A stretch of DNA of 34,484 bases, from NCBI GenBank assembly GCA_015709215.1, contig JACCQN010000036.1:1-34484 (forward strand). Reading direction: 5' to 3'. The position numbers and the translations under genes were made by a program. Positions 16,312-24,825 of this stretch are shown here, piece after piece. The notes under the pieces are model-generated. The model ran no database searches. It had not been told where the DNA came from and saw only the letters and a list, made by a program, of their open reading frames with translations. How positions within the stretch are numbered: the stretch's first letter is position 1; each line of letters opens with the position of its first letter. The DNA comes from Bacteroidales bacterium. Its GTDB lineage: Bacteria > Bacteroidota > Bacteroidia > Bacteroidales > F082.

Positions 16312-16860
16312 TTATACTTTTACTTCAGGTGAAAAATTTTCAGGATATTTTGCGGTAACATCAGAATACAATTGAGCAATCTCTTTTCTAACTGCACCAA
16401 TATTTGTTGAATTGTAAATCACTCCTTTAATCCCGATTTCTTTCTTCTTATAATCAAGATAACTAACTACTATTGGGACATCTGCTTTTACTGCCATATA
16501 GAAATATCCTTTTTTCCAACGTGTAACTTTAGCCAAATGTCCTTCCGGAGATAACACTATATGTAATTCCTTGCTATTGTTAAATAATCCGACAACATAA
16601 TCAATATATTTTTTGTTTTCATATACTGGTATCGAACCAAAGATTATGAAAAAGTATTTCAATGGAAATTTGAAAAATTCTTTTTTTGATAGAAATTTGT
16701 ATTTTATACCTAAATGCATCAAATAAAGCTTTCCATATAAACCATCCCAGTAACTTGTGTGTGGTGCAAATATTATTATAGATTTCTTTATGTTAGGAAA
16801 CTCACCTTTTATTTTCCATCCCAAAAAATTTACAAGAACAAAACCTGAAACAGTTTTCAT
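16312..16860 (-). CDS. PlsC-like lysophospholipid acyltransferase
   Basis: The 182-residue protein carries the acyltransferase motif HTSYWD (His34, Asp39; HX4D) in APHTSYWDG, and SPEGH (104-108) in place of the usual PEGTR, followed by KKGYFYMAVKADVPIV. It is shorter than typical PlsC (about 240) and close to small YihG/PA-type acyltransferases. It would transfer an acyl chain from acyl-CoA or acyl-ACP to a hydroxyl. The gene starts 8 nt after the FabH-like gene. The EGH variant suggests a substrate other than standard lysophosphatidate. Confidence 0.85.
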   Translation of the reverse strand: MKTVSGFVLVNFLGWKIKGEFPNIKKSIIIFAPHTSYWDGLYGKLYLMHLGIKYKFLSKKEFFKFPLKYFFIIFGSIPVYENKKYIDYVVGLFNNSKELHIVLSPEGHLAKVTRWKKGYFYMAVKADVPIVVSYLDYKKKEIGIKGVIYNSTNIGAVRKEIAQLYSDVTAKYPENFSPEVKV

Positions 16861-16868
16861 ATTTTGAA

Positions 16869-17816
16869 TTATAATTTTTTCAATAAAACTCCACCACTTG
16901 AATAACCACCGCCAAAAACAGAAATAACAATAGTATCATTCTTTTTAAACTTACCCCAATTATCAGCTAATACAATCGCTGTACTTGCCGAACCTGTATT
17001 TCCAAAGCGTTCAATATTTGTAAGTATTTGCGAGTTTTCTAAATTTAATTTTCTTGCAACATAATCTATAATTCTAACATTTGCCTGGTGTGGAATTAAG
17101 TAGTTCAATTGGCTGATAGGAATGTCATTTTTGTGTAAAATTTGCTCTGTTTCCTTTATCATATAAGTACACGCATATTGAAAAATGTCTTTTCCAAAAG
17201 GCATTTTTAAACCACCATTGCCTGGCTTTAAAAAAACGCCATCAATACTTTTCCCAATTGTGCCTAAGCCAGTGGTATTTATATCAATCACTTCAATGTC
17301 TTCATCCGAATATCTTTCGTTGGATAAAACCACTGCTGCTGCACCATCGCCCCATAAAAAACCCGAATTCTTGTCAGAATCATCGTTATATGCACTATTG
17401 TTTTCAGACATTACAACCAGTGCTTTACTTGCTTTTTTATTGAAAAAAAAGGAGTCAACAATTTCAATTGCATTAACAAATGATGAGCATGCTGAATCGA
17501 TAGTAAAACATTTTGCTTTAGTAATTTCAAAATGCTTCTGTACTGCATGGGCTAAAGTGCCTACTGTATCGTAGGGAGTGTAGGTAGCACCTATAATTAA
17601 ATCAATTTCATTTATTGGTAACGGCATAATATGTAAAGCCTTTTTTACGGCTTCAATTGCCATAGAGTTGGTGTTCTCGTTAGGTAGGGTGCGCCTTCGC
17701 TGCTTTATTCCACATTTAGCAATTATTTCGTCATTGGTAATACCATAATTCTCAAAAAAGTAATCGTTTGGTATTACTACATCAGGCATATAATTCGTTA
17801 CAAGATTTATTATCAT
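16869..17816 (-). CDS. 3-oxoacyl-ACP synthase III-like (FabH family) ketosynthase
   Basis: The 315-residue thiolase-fold protein has the full FabH triad: Cys110 (DSACSSFVNAI), His243 (IPHQANVRI) and Asn273 (RFGNTGSAS). Length is normal. These enzymes start or join acyl chains by condensation with malonyl-ACP or, in OleA-like and PQS-like branches, other thioesters. The gene follows the LolA-like gene by 66 nt and precedes plsC-like by 8 nt. Because a housekeeping fabH would normally sit elsewhere, this copy probably makes a special acyl precursor, such as a branched or extended chain; that is inference. Confidence 0.9.
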   Translation of the reverse strand: MIINLVTNYMPDVVIPNDYFFENYGITNDEIIAKCGIKQRRRTLPNENTNSMAIEAVKKALHIMPLPINEIDLIIGATYTPYDTVGTLAHAVQKHFEITKAKCFTIDSACSSFVNAIEIVDSFFFNKKASKALVVMSENNSAYNDDSDKNSGFLWGDGAAAVVLSNERYSDEDIEVIDINTTGLGTIGKSIDGVFLKPGNGGLKMPFGKDIFQYACTYMIKETEQILHKNDIPISQLNYLIPHQANVRIIDYVARKLNLENSQILTNIERFGNTGSASTAIVLADNWGKFKKNDTIVISVFGGGYSSGGVLLKKL

Positions 17817-17882
17817 AGCGTATTCCCTTTTTTCTCAATTTACTGAAGGTCCATTATAAAAATATGTATTTTATTAATTGTT

Positions 17883-18617
17883 TTATTGTTTTAACTTCCT
17901 GACCGTAAAGTCATCATCTGAAAGGCCGGTATCGTATTCCACCTCCGACATTTTCATTATGGTTTTGTGGTTCTTTTTAAGGTCGGTCATTTCAATTTCA
18001 GCGGCATTCCAATAGTTGCCAATCTTTTTGAAAGTATATTTGGCTTCTTTTACTTTTGTATTGCCTTTGTCGTAATACTCCATTAGTTCGGGATAAAATT
18101 CTGTTTTATTCACCTGTACCATCACTTTTGAGTAATCCGATTTCTCACTGACAGGGGTTAATTCCAATACATATACATTGCCTTCAGTTTTTACCAATTT
18201 TGGGGTGTACTTTATTGAGAAAAGCACAGATTCCATATCGTCATAAGAAAAATCGGTACCTGCAAAGTTTTGATTTTTAGCGCTGGTGGCAATGCGTCTT
18301 TCTTTGCCAAATGCAGGTAAATACAAATACATTACATCGTTTGGTAACGATAAAACTGATATTCCTGCCTGCGATGCCGGTGAGGTGAATCGAAATATTC
18401 GCTTATCGGTTCCTTTTTGCTGTATGGTTGCTTCACGAATTTCCTCTTTCCCGTTTTTGTCAATCAGGATAATTTTATTATTCCCTGTCATGTCTTTCGG
18501 AGAATACATAACATCGTCCATTTTTTTTAGGACGGTACTTGCGTCTTGTGCATTTGTGCTCAATCCAAAAAACAGGAATAATGCACTTACTAATACTGAT
18601 ACTTTTACTTTTTTCAT
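17883..18617 (-). CDS. Periplasmic LolA-like lipid/lipoprotein carrier
   Basis: The 244-residue protein has a signal peptide (cleavage near TNAQ, residue 24) and a LolA-like beta-rich body: DMTGNNKIILIDKNGKE, then VSVLSLPNDVMYLYLPAFG-type strands, FAGTDFSYDDMES near residue 120, and a YDTGLSDDDFTVRKLKQ end. This fits the outer-membrane lipoprotein-sorting-protein group that accompanies MMPL/RND permeases. It probably carries a hydrophobic molecule through the periplasm. It sits 33 nt after the radical SAM gene, in the same operon as the RND permease. Confidence 0.8.
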   Translation of the reverse strand: MKKVKVSVLVSALFLFFGLSTNAQDASTVLKKMDDVMYSPKDMTGNNKIILIDKNGKEEIREATIQQKGTDKRIFRFTSPASQAGISVLSLPNDVMYLYLPAFGKERRIATSAKNQNFAGTDFSYDDMESVLFSIKYTPKLVKTEGNVYVLELTPVSEKSDYSKVMVQVNKTEFYPELMEYYDKGNTKVKEAKYTFKKIGNYWNAAEIEMTDLKKNHKTIMKMSEVEYDTGLSDDDFTVRKLKQ

Positions 18618-18650
18618 TTTAATTGAATTTTAAATATTTATAAATTGGAT

Positions 18651-20069
18651 CTAAATCGTTTTATTTTCTTTGTGAAATATTTCAGTTAATTTTGTTAATT
18701 CGTCATCATAATTAACCATAGTTTGATAATAATTTTCATCTTCTATAGCCTCGGCGGCTTGTTTATTCTCGGGTTTTGAATCTTCAGTAAATATATTTTC
18801 TCTGAAATTTTTATAATGATCCCTAATGGAGCAGGGCATTAATTTATTTCGATTATTATATTCCTCTTTCCATTTTCTGCCTCTTTGCATCAAGTCGGAA
18901 TTTGTTGCATCTGCCAATGTTTTATTTTCTTTGTATAAATCATACACATTATCGATATAATATGGTACAAAGACACAAGGCATAATATTACCGTTCCAGT
19001 CTATATATAGATAGCCGCTATCATTGCCATATGCAATACAACCATTAGATAATATGGCATTATTCCAAAAGTCGGCAAGAGGATATTTTTTTTCACTTAC
19101 TATTTTTTTCCATAGTTTATATAGTTCAATTCTTTTTTGGGGCGAAACTATTAAATCGAATGTGTCTTTTCCTTTTCCGATTGGCATAAGCTGGAATTGC
19201 CACATAAATATTGCACCTAATTCGTCAAAATAATAATCATAAAAATCTTCTGTTAAAAGTACTTCAACATTTTTGCTTGTGGCTGTAACTGAAATAGCGA
19301 ATGGCACCCCAACATGTTTTAATTCAGCCATTGCCTGAATTATTTTTTTATAAACTCCTGTGCCTCTCCTCTCGTCAGTTTCTTTTTCATAACCCTCAAC
19401 TGAAATTGCAGGGAAAACATTCCCCAATTCAGCCATTTTTTTCGCAACAGTTGAATTTATCAATGTTCCGTTAGTATAAACAAGAAAGAAAATATCATTG
19501 TATTTTTCGAACAGGTCAAGCAGTGTTTTCCCCTCACTTTTATACATCAGTGGTTCGCCACCGCTTATAACAATAAATTTAATTCCCATAATATTTTGTG
19601 ATTCCCATACTATTTTATCAACAATATTATAAGGCAAAGTAGGTGTTGTTTTTTTATTACTTGCTGCATAACATCCGATGCATTGCAGATTACACCTCTG
19701 AGTTGGAGAAAGAGTTATAAAATTAGGCGGATATTCACCATATTTTTCTTTGTATTCGAGATGCACCTCTTTTCTTATCCTATAATCACCGGATATTAAT
19801 ATATTATCACCCACCAAGGTATCTTTTAATTTTTTTGCTACATTGGTTGATATGTATCCTTTATCAAGGTTCCTTTGAACTGAGTGTAATATTGCTGAAA
19901 AGAATTGATATCGTGCCATTTGAGTATCAGAATCATCCTTACCTTCATATTTTGCCACCATTATATTAAGCAAGTGCTTATCTAATTGATTAACAGCAAC
20001 ATGTCGTAACAATTTTTGACTAATAACCGTGTCAGACAAATTTTTAAATAATGTTTCTTTTGCTTTCAT
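18651..20069 (-). CDS. Radical SAM/SPASM-type enzyme
   Basis: The 472-residue protein has a ~110-residue helical N-terminal region, then the [4Fe-4S] motif CNLQCIGC (Cys126, Cys130, Cys133; CX3CX2C) and a SAM-binding GGEP. Its C-terminal part has cysteines in SNGCIAYG and NIMPCVF, plus a later MPCSIRDHY, as in SPASM or twitch extensions that bind extra clusters. The substrate is unknown; SPASM enzymes often modify peptides, and some radical SAM enzymes modify lipids. It lies 18 nt after the RND gene and 33 nt before the LolA-like gene, so a role in lipid modification is plausible but unproven. Confidence 0.85.
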   Translation of the reverse strand: MKAKETLFKNLSDTVISQKLLRHVAVNQLDKHLLNIMVAKYEGKDDSDTQMARYQFFSAILHSVQRNLDKGYISTNVAKKLKDTLVGDNILISGDYRIRKEVHLEYKEKYGEYPPNFITLSPTQRCNLQCIGCYAASNKKTTPTLPYNIVDKIVWESQNIMGIKFIVISGGEPLMYKSEGKTLLDLFEKYNDIFFLVYTNGTLINSTVAKKMAELGNVFPAISVEGYEKETDERRGTGVYKKIIQAMAELKHVGVPFAISVTATSKNVEVLLTEDFYDYYFDELGAIFMWQFQLMPIGKGKDTFDLIVSPQKRIELYKLWKKIVSEKKYPLADFWNNAILSNGCIAYGNDSGYLYIDWNGNIMPCVFVPYYIDNVYDLYKENKTLADATNSDLMQRGRKWKEEYNNRNKLMPCSIRDHYKNFRENIFTEDSKPENKQAAEAIEDENYYQTMVNYDDELTKLTEIFHKENKTI

Positions 20070-20087
20070 AACTGTAAAATTTAATTG

Positions 20088-22346
20088 TTAATGATTATTT
20101 GCTGTTATTTTACGTTTTCTGTTTGCCAGTATAAGAATCGCAGGCAGCAGTGATAGCGCACTAAACCCGGAACCAATCATGCTAATGCCAATCAGTAGTC
20201 CGAAATTTTGTAAGGGTACGATTTGTGAAAACAGGAGCACTAAAAATCCTGCTAAAACCGATGCTACATTAATGATTATTGCCTTTCCGCTCAATAAAAT
20301 AACGCTTTCGATTGATTTTTCGGCATCTCCGTTTTCCAGCAGATGATTATTAAATCCGGTAATGATATGGATGGAATAATCAATGCCTATACCCAAAGCA
20401 ATACTGCCTACCAATACGGTTGCAATATCAAGCGGAATTCCGGTTATTCCCATGATTCCTAACAAGACAATAATCGTTGCAACCACGGGAATTGCTGCAA
20501 AGACCCCTTTGGAAACAGACCTCAAGATCGCGCTCACGATAAATATAACCATTCCGATGGCGATTAATAAACTGTTGCGCTGGCTGTTTAACAAGCTGCT
20601 GTTGAGCTTATCGTAAACGGATGGCATACCTGTAAGCTCTATTTGGCAATATTCATTTTGGTTTTCTTCAATAAAACGGTTCATCTTTTTAGTAAATGCT
20701 TCAATGTCTTTCGTATCCACTGAGGCAAATTTTGATTGAATGACGCCTTTGGTAAGGTCGTCATTAACCAGTTGCGGCATCACATCCTGTCCATCGAGCA
20801 GGAACCATAATTGCTCAATTTTTGCCTTGTCATCGGGTATTCTTTTTCCTTCGCCCATTACATCGTTCATCTGCTCTATCAGATCGGCAACCGATTGGGT
20901 TACGTCAATACTGGGGTCTTCTTTCATGAAACGTTGCGTTTCAATCATCTTTTGCAGAACTTCCGGACTTTGCATATCGCCCTCGAAAACAACGAATATG
21001 GGTAGCGAACCTCCAAATTTCTTTTGCATCACCTCTTCTGCCACCCTGGTAGGATTATCTCTTTTAAAATAATCCGCCATGTTTACACTGGTTTCAATTT
21101 GAAAAATCCCGATAATACTTACCAAAAGAATGAATGCCCATGCAGTAATTGTATATTTAGGATGTTTAAAAAGGGTTTGCGTGAGCGGTATCAATATCTT
21201 ATGGGTTAAGACCGGTTTCTTTTCCGTATCTTCAACAGTTTTTTTCTTTCGGTACATTGACAAAGCTGAAATCATGGCTGGCACAAAGAATATGGACAAC
21301 AACAAAGCGATGATTGTACCGACTGCTGTGAATATCCCAAAGTCCTTGATCATCGTGAGGTATGCGCCAAAAACGAACGAGACAAAACCTGTTGCAGTGG
21401 TGACTGCAGCCAAAATGACCGGAATGATGACATATGCAACCCCCTTGATCAATGCTTGTTTTCTGTCCTGAAGGGCCATGTGGTTAATACTGTTCAGCAC
21501 ATGAATGGTATAGGCGCTGCCCACCGCAAGCAGTACAACCGGTATGATATTGGATATAATGGTAAGCTCATAGCCTGCAACAGACATGATTCCCAAAGTC
21601 CAGACGACAGAAATCCCGGCAGTCAGCAACGGCAACAGTACGCCGCGAAACGATTGAAAACTAATCAAAAGAATAATTGCTATTACAAGAAAAACAATGG
21701 GTATCAACCAAATGATGTCGGATATTATTAAATCGTTGATATCGTTCATCATCAAAGGCAGACCGCCAAAGTAAAGTGTTTCAGGCAAATTCAGGTTTTC
21801 GACCTTACGCTTAATTTCCTTTGCAACAGCTTGTTTATCTGCATCGGAAAGAAGCGTAAAAATGATTGCAGTAGCGGTGCCGTCGTCGGAAACAATTACC
21901 CCTTTGTACATCTCTTTTGAGAAGGTGTAATTTTTAAGACTATCTAAATCTGATTGCTTAACCGGCAGATTGTATTCATCAACCAGTTTTCCTATTTCAA
22001 TGCCCCATTCAGAACTTTTGATATCCAGTATATTAGTTAAACTCGTCACCGTTGAAACCCCATCAGTATATCTCAGGCTGTCGGTAATTTGTTTAATATG
22101 CTGTAATATTTCAGTTTTAAAAACATTGTCAGATTCCAACACAATCATCCCCATGTCGTTCCCGCCAAATTGAGTTCCAATTTCTTTATATAATGAAGCT
22201 GCAGGGTCATCATCAGGCAAAGAAGTCAGAATATCAGAGTTGATAGTCAAAAACTTAGTTTGATAACCAAAAAAAATGGTTAATGCCAAAACACTTGCAA
22301 CGATTATCCATTTCCATTTTATGATAATACGAGATAATTTTTCCAT
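20088..22346 (-). CDS. MMPL/RND-superfamily lipid permease
   Basis: The 752-residue protein has two repeats of one span plus five spans, each following a large periplasmic loop, as in MMPL/HpnN-type RND permeases. Membrane clusters lie near 13-32, 205-375, 400-420 and 590-745. The family motif GIGIDYSIHIITGF is near residue 650, with the counterpart VGSAYTIHVLNSI in the first half. It is shorter than AcrB-type pumps and has no adaptor gene next to it. It would use the proton gradient to move hydrophobic molecules such as lipids from the inner membrane. It follows tetR by 56 nt and precedes the radical SAM gene by 18 nt. Confidence 0.9.
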   Translation of the reverse strand: MEKLSRIIIKWKWIIVASVLALTIFFGYQTKFLTINSDILTSLPDDDPAASLYKEIGTQFGGNDMGMIVLESDNVFKTEILQHIKQITDSLRYTDGVSTVTSLTNILDIKSSEWGIEIGKLVDEYNLPVKQSDLDSLKNYTFSKEMYKGVIVSDDGTATAIIFTLLSDADKQAVAKEIKRKVENLNLPETLYFGGLPLMMNDINDLIISDIIWLIPIVFLVIAIILLISFQSFRGVLLPLLTAGISVVWTLGIMSVAGYELTIISNIIPVVLLAVGSAYTIHVLNSINHMALQDRKQALIKGVAYVIIPVILAAVTTATGFVSFVFGAYLTMIKDFGIFTAVGTIIALLLSIFFVPAMISALSMYRKKKTVEDTEKKPVLTHKILIPLTQTLFKHPKYTITAWAFILLVSIIGIFQIETSVNMADYFKRDNPTRVAEEVMQKKFGGSLPIFVVFEGDMQSPEVLQKMIETQRFMKEDPSIDVTQSVADLIEQMNDVMGEGKRIPDDKAKIEQLWFLLDGQDVMPQLVNDDLTKGVIQSKFASVDTKDIEAFTKKMNRFIEENQNEYCQIELTGMPSVYDKLNSSLLNSQRNSLLIAIGMVIFIVSAILRSVSKGVFAAIPVVATIIVLLGIMGITGIPLDIATVLVGSIALGIGIDYSIHIITGFNNHLLENGDAEKSIESVILLSGKAIIINVASVLAGFLVLLFSQIVPLQNFGLLIGISMIGSGFSALSLLPAILILANRKRKITANNH

Positions 22347-22402
22347 ATTACTTTTAGTTTATTTACACTTTATTTGTTTTTTAGTCATTTCTGTAAAAAA
22401 AA

Positions 22403-22978
22403 TTATTTTGACAATCCTTTGATTAGAACACCAATCAAATCATTGAAGTATGGTGAATATCGGGTGTATTTATTTTGTAAAAAAAATGGAATTTCTAACC
22501 CCTTTAAAACCATAATTATCATTTCGAGCAAAACTTCAACATTTCCGCTTTTATGAATATAACCTTCATCAATTCCTTGTTCTAATATACTCCTTAAATT
22601 TACCAGTTCCCATTTATCTAATTCACTTCTTAAATCATCAATAAACAGATAATGTTCGTAAAAGTCCGCTTTTAAGGTTTCGTGGTAATTGGCTGCATTA
22701 TTTAATAACTCCATACGCTTAGTTAGATAATTTTTAATCTTGTCTCTTGCATTCAATTCTGTATTATCAACAATAACAGATAATTGATTTTTAAGAACTG
22801 TCATTTCCCTTAATACTACTTCTCTAAATAATGCCTCTTTACTAGCAAAGTGGTAATATAAAGAACCTTTCGCTTTTCGTGCAGTCTTTGCAATTTCGTC
22901 CATTGAAGTTTTCTGAAATCCAAATCGACTAAATAATTTATTTGCTACACTTACAATTATATCTCTTGTTTCGTCCAT
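22403..22978 (-). CDS. TetR/AcrR-family transcriptional regulator
   Basis: The 191-residue protein has a typical N-terminal TetR helix-turn-helix (ANKLFSRFGFQKTSMDEIAK, then KGSLYYHFASKEALF at about residues 36-50) and a helical ligand-binding domain. It is the first gene of block A, 56 nt before the RND gene. The dyad at 22994-23024 lies 15-46 nt upstream of its start and overlaps a -7-like element, suggesting autoregulation together with the downstream lipid operon. The effector is likely a lipid or acyl compound, which is inference. Confidence 0.9.
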   Translation of the reverse strand: MDETRDIIVSVANKLFSRFGFQKTSMDEIAKTARKAKGSLYYHFASKEALFREVVLREMTVLKNQLSVIVDNTELNARDKIKNYLTKRMELLNNAANYHETLKADFYEHYLFIDDLRSELDKWELVNLRSILEQGIDEGYIHKSGNVEVLLEMIIMVLKGLEIPFFLQNKYTRYSPYFNDLIGVLIKGLSK

Positions 22979-22993
22979 TTGTAGTTGTGTTCA

Positions 22994-23024
22994 TTTTGTA
23001 CTGAAACTGTTTTAGGGTACAAAA
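22994..23024 (-). promoter_or_regulatory. TetR operator candidate overlapping the block A promoter
   Basis: An outer perfect inverted repeat TTTTGTAC (22994-23001) and GTACAAAA (23017-23024) encloses an inner near-perfect repeat, CTGAAAC-T-GTTTTAG, centred on 23008. On the minus strand TATTTTTG (23027-23020) fits the TAnnTTTG -7 element, so binding would block transcription of tetR and the lipid operon. No good -33 element at the expected distance was found. Confidence 0.6.
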
Positions 23025-23182
23025 ATAGAAAAATTTTACCAATCCCCTAAAAAAAAATGAAATTTCTCCGTTATTTTAATAAATCCGAAAGCTGATGGTA
23101 ATTTGTCGGTTTCGGGATTTTTGTTTGTGCATCGCTTTCCAGCCGAACGCTTCAATATACCGCTAAATCTATCTTCAGAAGC

Positions 23183-23548
23183 CTAATATTTAAAGTCAGG
23201 TAGGGCTCGTTTTACTTGTCTTAAAACATGGCCAGCCATTAATTTTTGTCTTTGTGAAGTGTCGGGTTTCGCTACAATAAAATAAATGACTGCCGGCAAT
23301 AATCCCATCCTATTTTCAAGCCATTATTTTTTTAATACTCCGCTATTCTTCATATGGATGGTTTGTTGTATAATCCGCATTGATTCCTCAATGCTCCGAC
23401 GGTTCAGACAGTGTTCCGGCACACTGTAAGGTAATTTTCTTTTCCTTTTCAGCGGTTCGATGGTTAACCTCATCTTTGGTTTATTCCCAAAGCCTTCGAA
23501 TACCAGCATGCCTAACTGAACATCATGGCAGGGTGATTTTACCTGCTT
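23183..23548 (-). pseudogene. Possible broken gene, unknown
   Basis: One minus-strand frame is open for about 121 codons except for a single TAA at 23326-23324. The first part (ATG 23509) gives a basic segment with RLTIEPLKRKRKLPYS; the second part (ATG 23308) reads MGLLPAVIYFIVAKPDTSQ and ends at 23183. The sequence is protein-like, but I recognise no family. It may be a decayed gene or chance. Confidence 0.3.
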
Positions 23549-23647
23549 TTACTCATAACTGAAAAATAAATCATTTGTTTATTTTTGTGCTATGCTGAAA
23601 AAATAAATGACAAGGTTAAATTAGCCACGAATTTTGGAGTAACCTCA

Positions 23648-23731
23648 ATGAAATTTATGCTACTTTCGTTGTCTCAACTAATTGGATATACAAAAAAAAT
23701 AACTTATTTAAAACAAACACATTACAGATGA
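23648..23731 (+). CDS. Possible 27-residue leader peptide
   Basis: An ATG at 23648 opens a 27-codon frame with a hydrophobic start and a basic end ([12 protein letters not shown]). Its TGA overlaps the ATG of the AIM24-like gene (ATGA). The arrangement would allow coupled translation, but the peptide has no recognised homologue and may be chance. Confidence 0.25.
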   Translation: MKFMLLSLSQLIGYTKKITYLKQTHYR

Positions 23732-24498
23732 AATCACATGAAATTGATTACAAAATAAAAGGACACGACATTCAATTCGTCGAAATAGAGCTTGACCCCA
23801 ACGAGACAGTCATCGCCGAAGCAGGCGCCATGCTGTATATGAAAGAAGGTATTGACTTTGAAACAAAAATGGGTGATGGCTCCGAGCCTGATAAAGGGCT
23901 GTTTGGCAAATTGTTATCAGCAGCTTCACGTAAAATTACCGGTGAATCTATCTTCATAACGCACTTTACACATCGCGGCATGGGGAAAAGCCAGATAGCT
24001 TTTGCCGCTCCTTATCCCGGCACCATCATCCCTATTGATTTAGCCGCTTTGGGTGGCCGGATTATCGTTCAGCGTGATGCTTTTTTGTGTGCTGCACTGG
24101 GCACGAAAATCAGTCTGCATTTTAATCAAAAATTGGGAGCAGGCTTTTTCAGCGGGGAAGGATTCATTTTACAAAAGCTTCAGGGCGACGGAAAAGCCTT
24201 TATTCACGCAGGGGGCACTGTGATCGAACATGAACTAAAAGGAGAAAGCTTGCGGGTTGATACCGGCTGTGTGGTGGGCTTTCAGGACGGTATTGATTTT
24301 AGTGTGCAACGTGCAGGCAATCTCAAATCGATGATTTTCGGCGGAGAAGGACTTTTTGTAGCAACTTTACGGGGAACTGGAAAAGTTTGGCTTCAGTCGA
24401 TGCCCATCAGCAAACTCATCAATCAATTGTCGCCCGGTGGTGCTAACACTAAAAAGGAAGATCGCAGAGGCCTGCTGAACAGCTTGTTGGAATCGTAA
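23728..24498 (+). CDS. AIM24/TIGR00266-family protein
   Basis: The 256-residue protein is a beta-rich domain of the TIGR00266/AIM24 family. Visible signatures are [16 protein letters not shown] near residue 27, GESIFITHF, the [16 protein letters not shown] block, HAGGT and the late [20 protein letters not shown]. Members occur widely in bacteria and in mitochondria, and their biochemical role is unclear. No signal peptide is present. The gene stands alone on the plus strand, divergent from the tetR-led lipid operon. Confidence 0.85.
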   Translation: MKSHEIDYKIKGHDIQFVEIELDPNETVIAEAGAMLYMKEGIDFETKMGDGSEPDKGLFGKLLSAASRKITGESIFITHFTHRGMGKSQIAFAAPYPGTIIPIDLAALGGRIIVQRDAFLCAALGTKISLHFNQKLGAGFFSGEGFILQKLQGDGKAFIHAGGTVIEHELKGESLRVDTGCVVGFQDGIDFSVQRAGNLKSMIFGGEGLFVATLRGTGKVWLQSMPISKLINQLSPGGANTKKEDRRGLLNSLLES

Positions 24499-24825
24499 TT
24501 TTTTATGAGGCTGTTGGCTGTTCGCTGCAGGTTTTGGCTGTGTTAGGTTGCCTGTATGCATATGTCTGGCTCCCGTTTCAGAAATTGTCAACTATCATCA
24601 GTTAAATTAAGGCATTTATTTGATTATTACGGTTACGGATTGTAAATCTGCACCAGCTTGTAGATTTGTACCAGTCTTGGTCAGCCTGTGAATGGCTTAT
24701 CTTTTGAACTCATCAGAGGTGAGCTGGCAACTAATTCTAAAAAAGAACGCTTTGGCTACACCAAGAAAAATGTCGGCCATCTCTCCAGCAATAAATTTAC
24801 AGCTTGCCAGACTCAAATATAAAAC
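24499..24825. other. Intergenic region with a two-unit tandem repeat
   Basis: 327 bp between convergent genes with no convincing frame. Two imperfect 18-nt units lie side by side at 24640-24657 (TTGTAAATCTGCACCAGC) and 24658-24675 (TTGTAGATTTGTACCAGT). No clear terminator was found. Confidence 0.5.

Larger units (their letters stand above)
22979..23727. other. Divergent intergenic region with operator and gene relic
   Basis: 749 bp between divergent tetR and the AIM24-like gene. It holds the dyad at 22994-23024, an A/T-rich stretch, a broken minus-strand reading frame (23183-23548) and a 27-codon plus-strand leader frame (23648-23731) that overlaps the next start. Confidence 0.6.

Noticed and set aside
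24640-24675. Start of a CRISPR or long tandem array
   Set aside because: Only two imperfect units directly adjoining, with no spacers and no cas genes.
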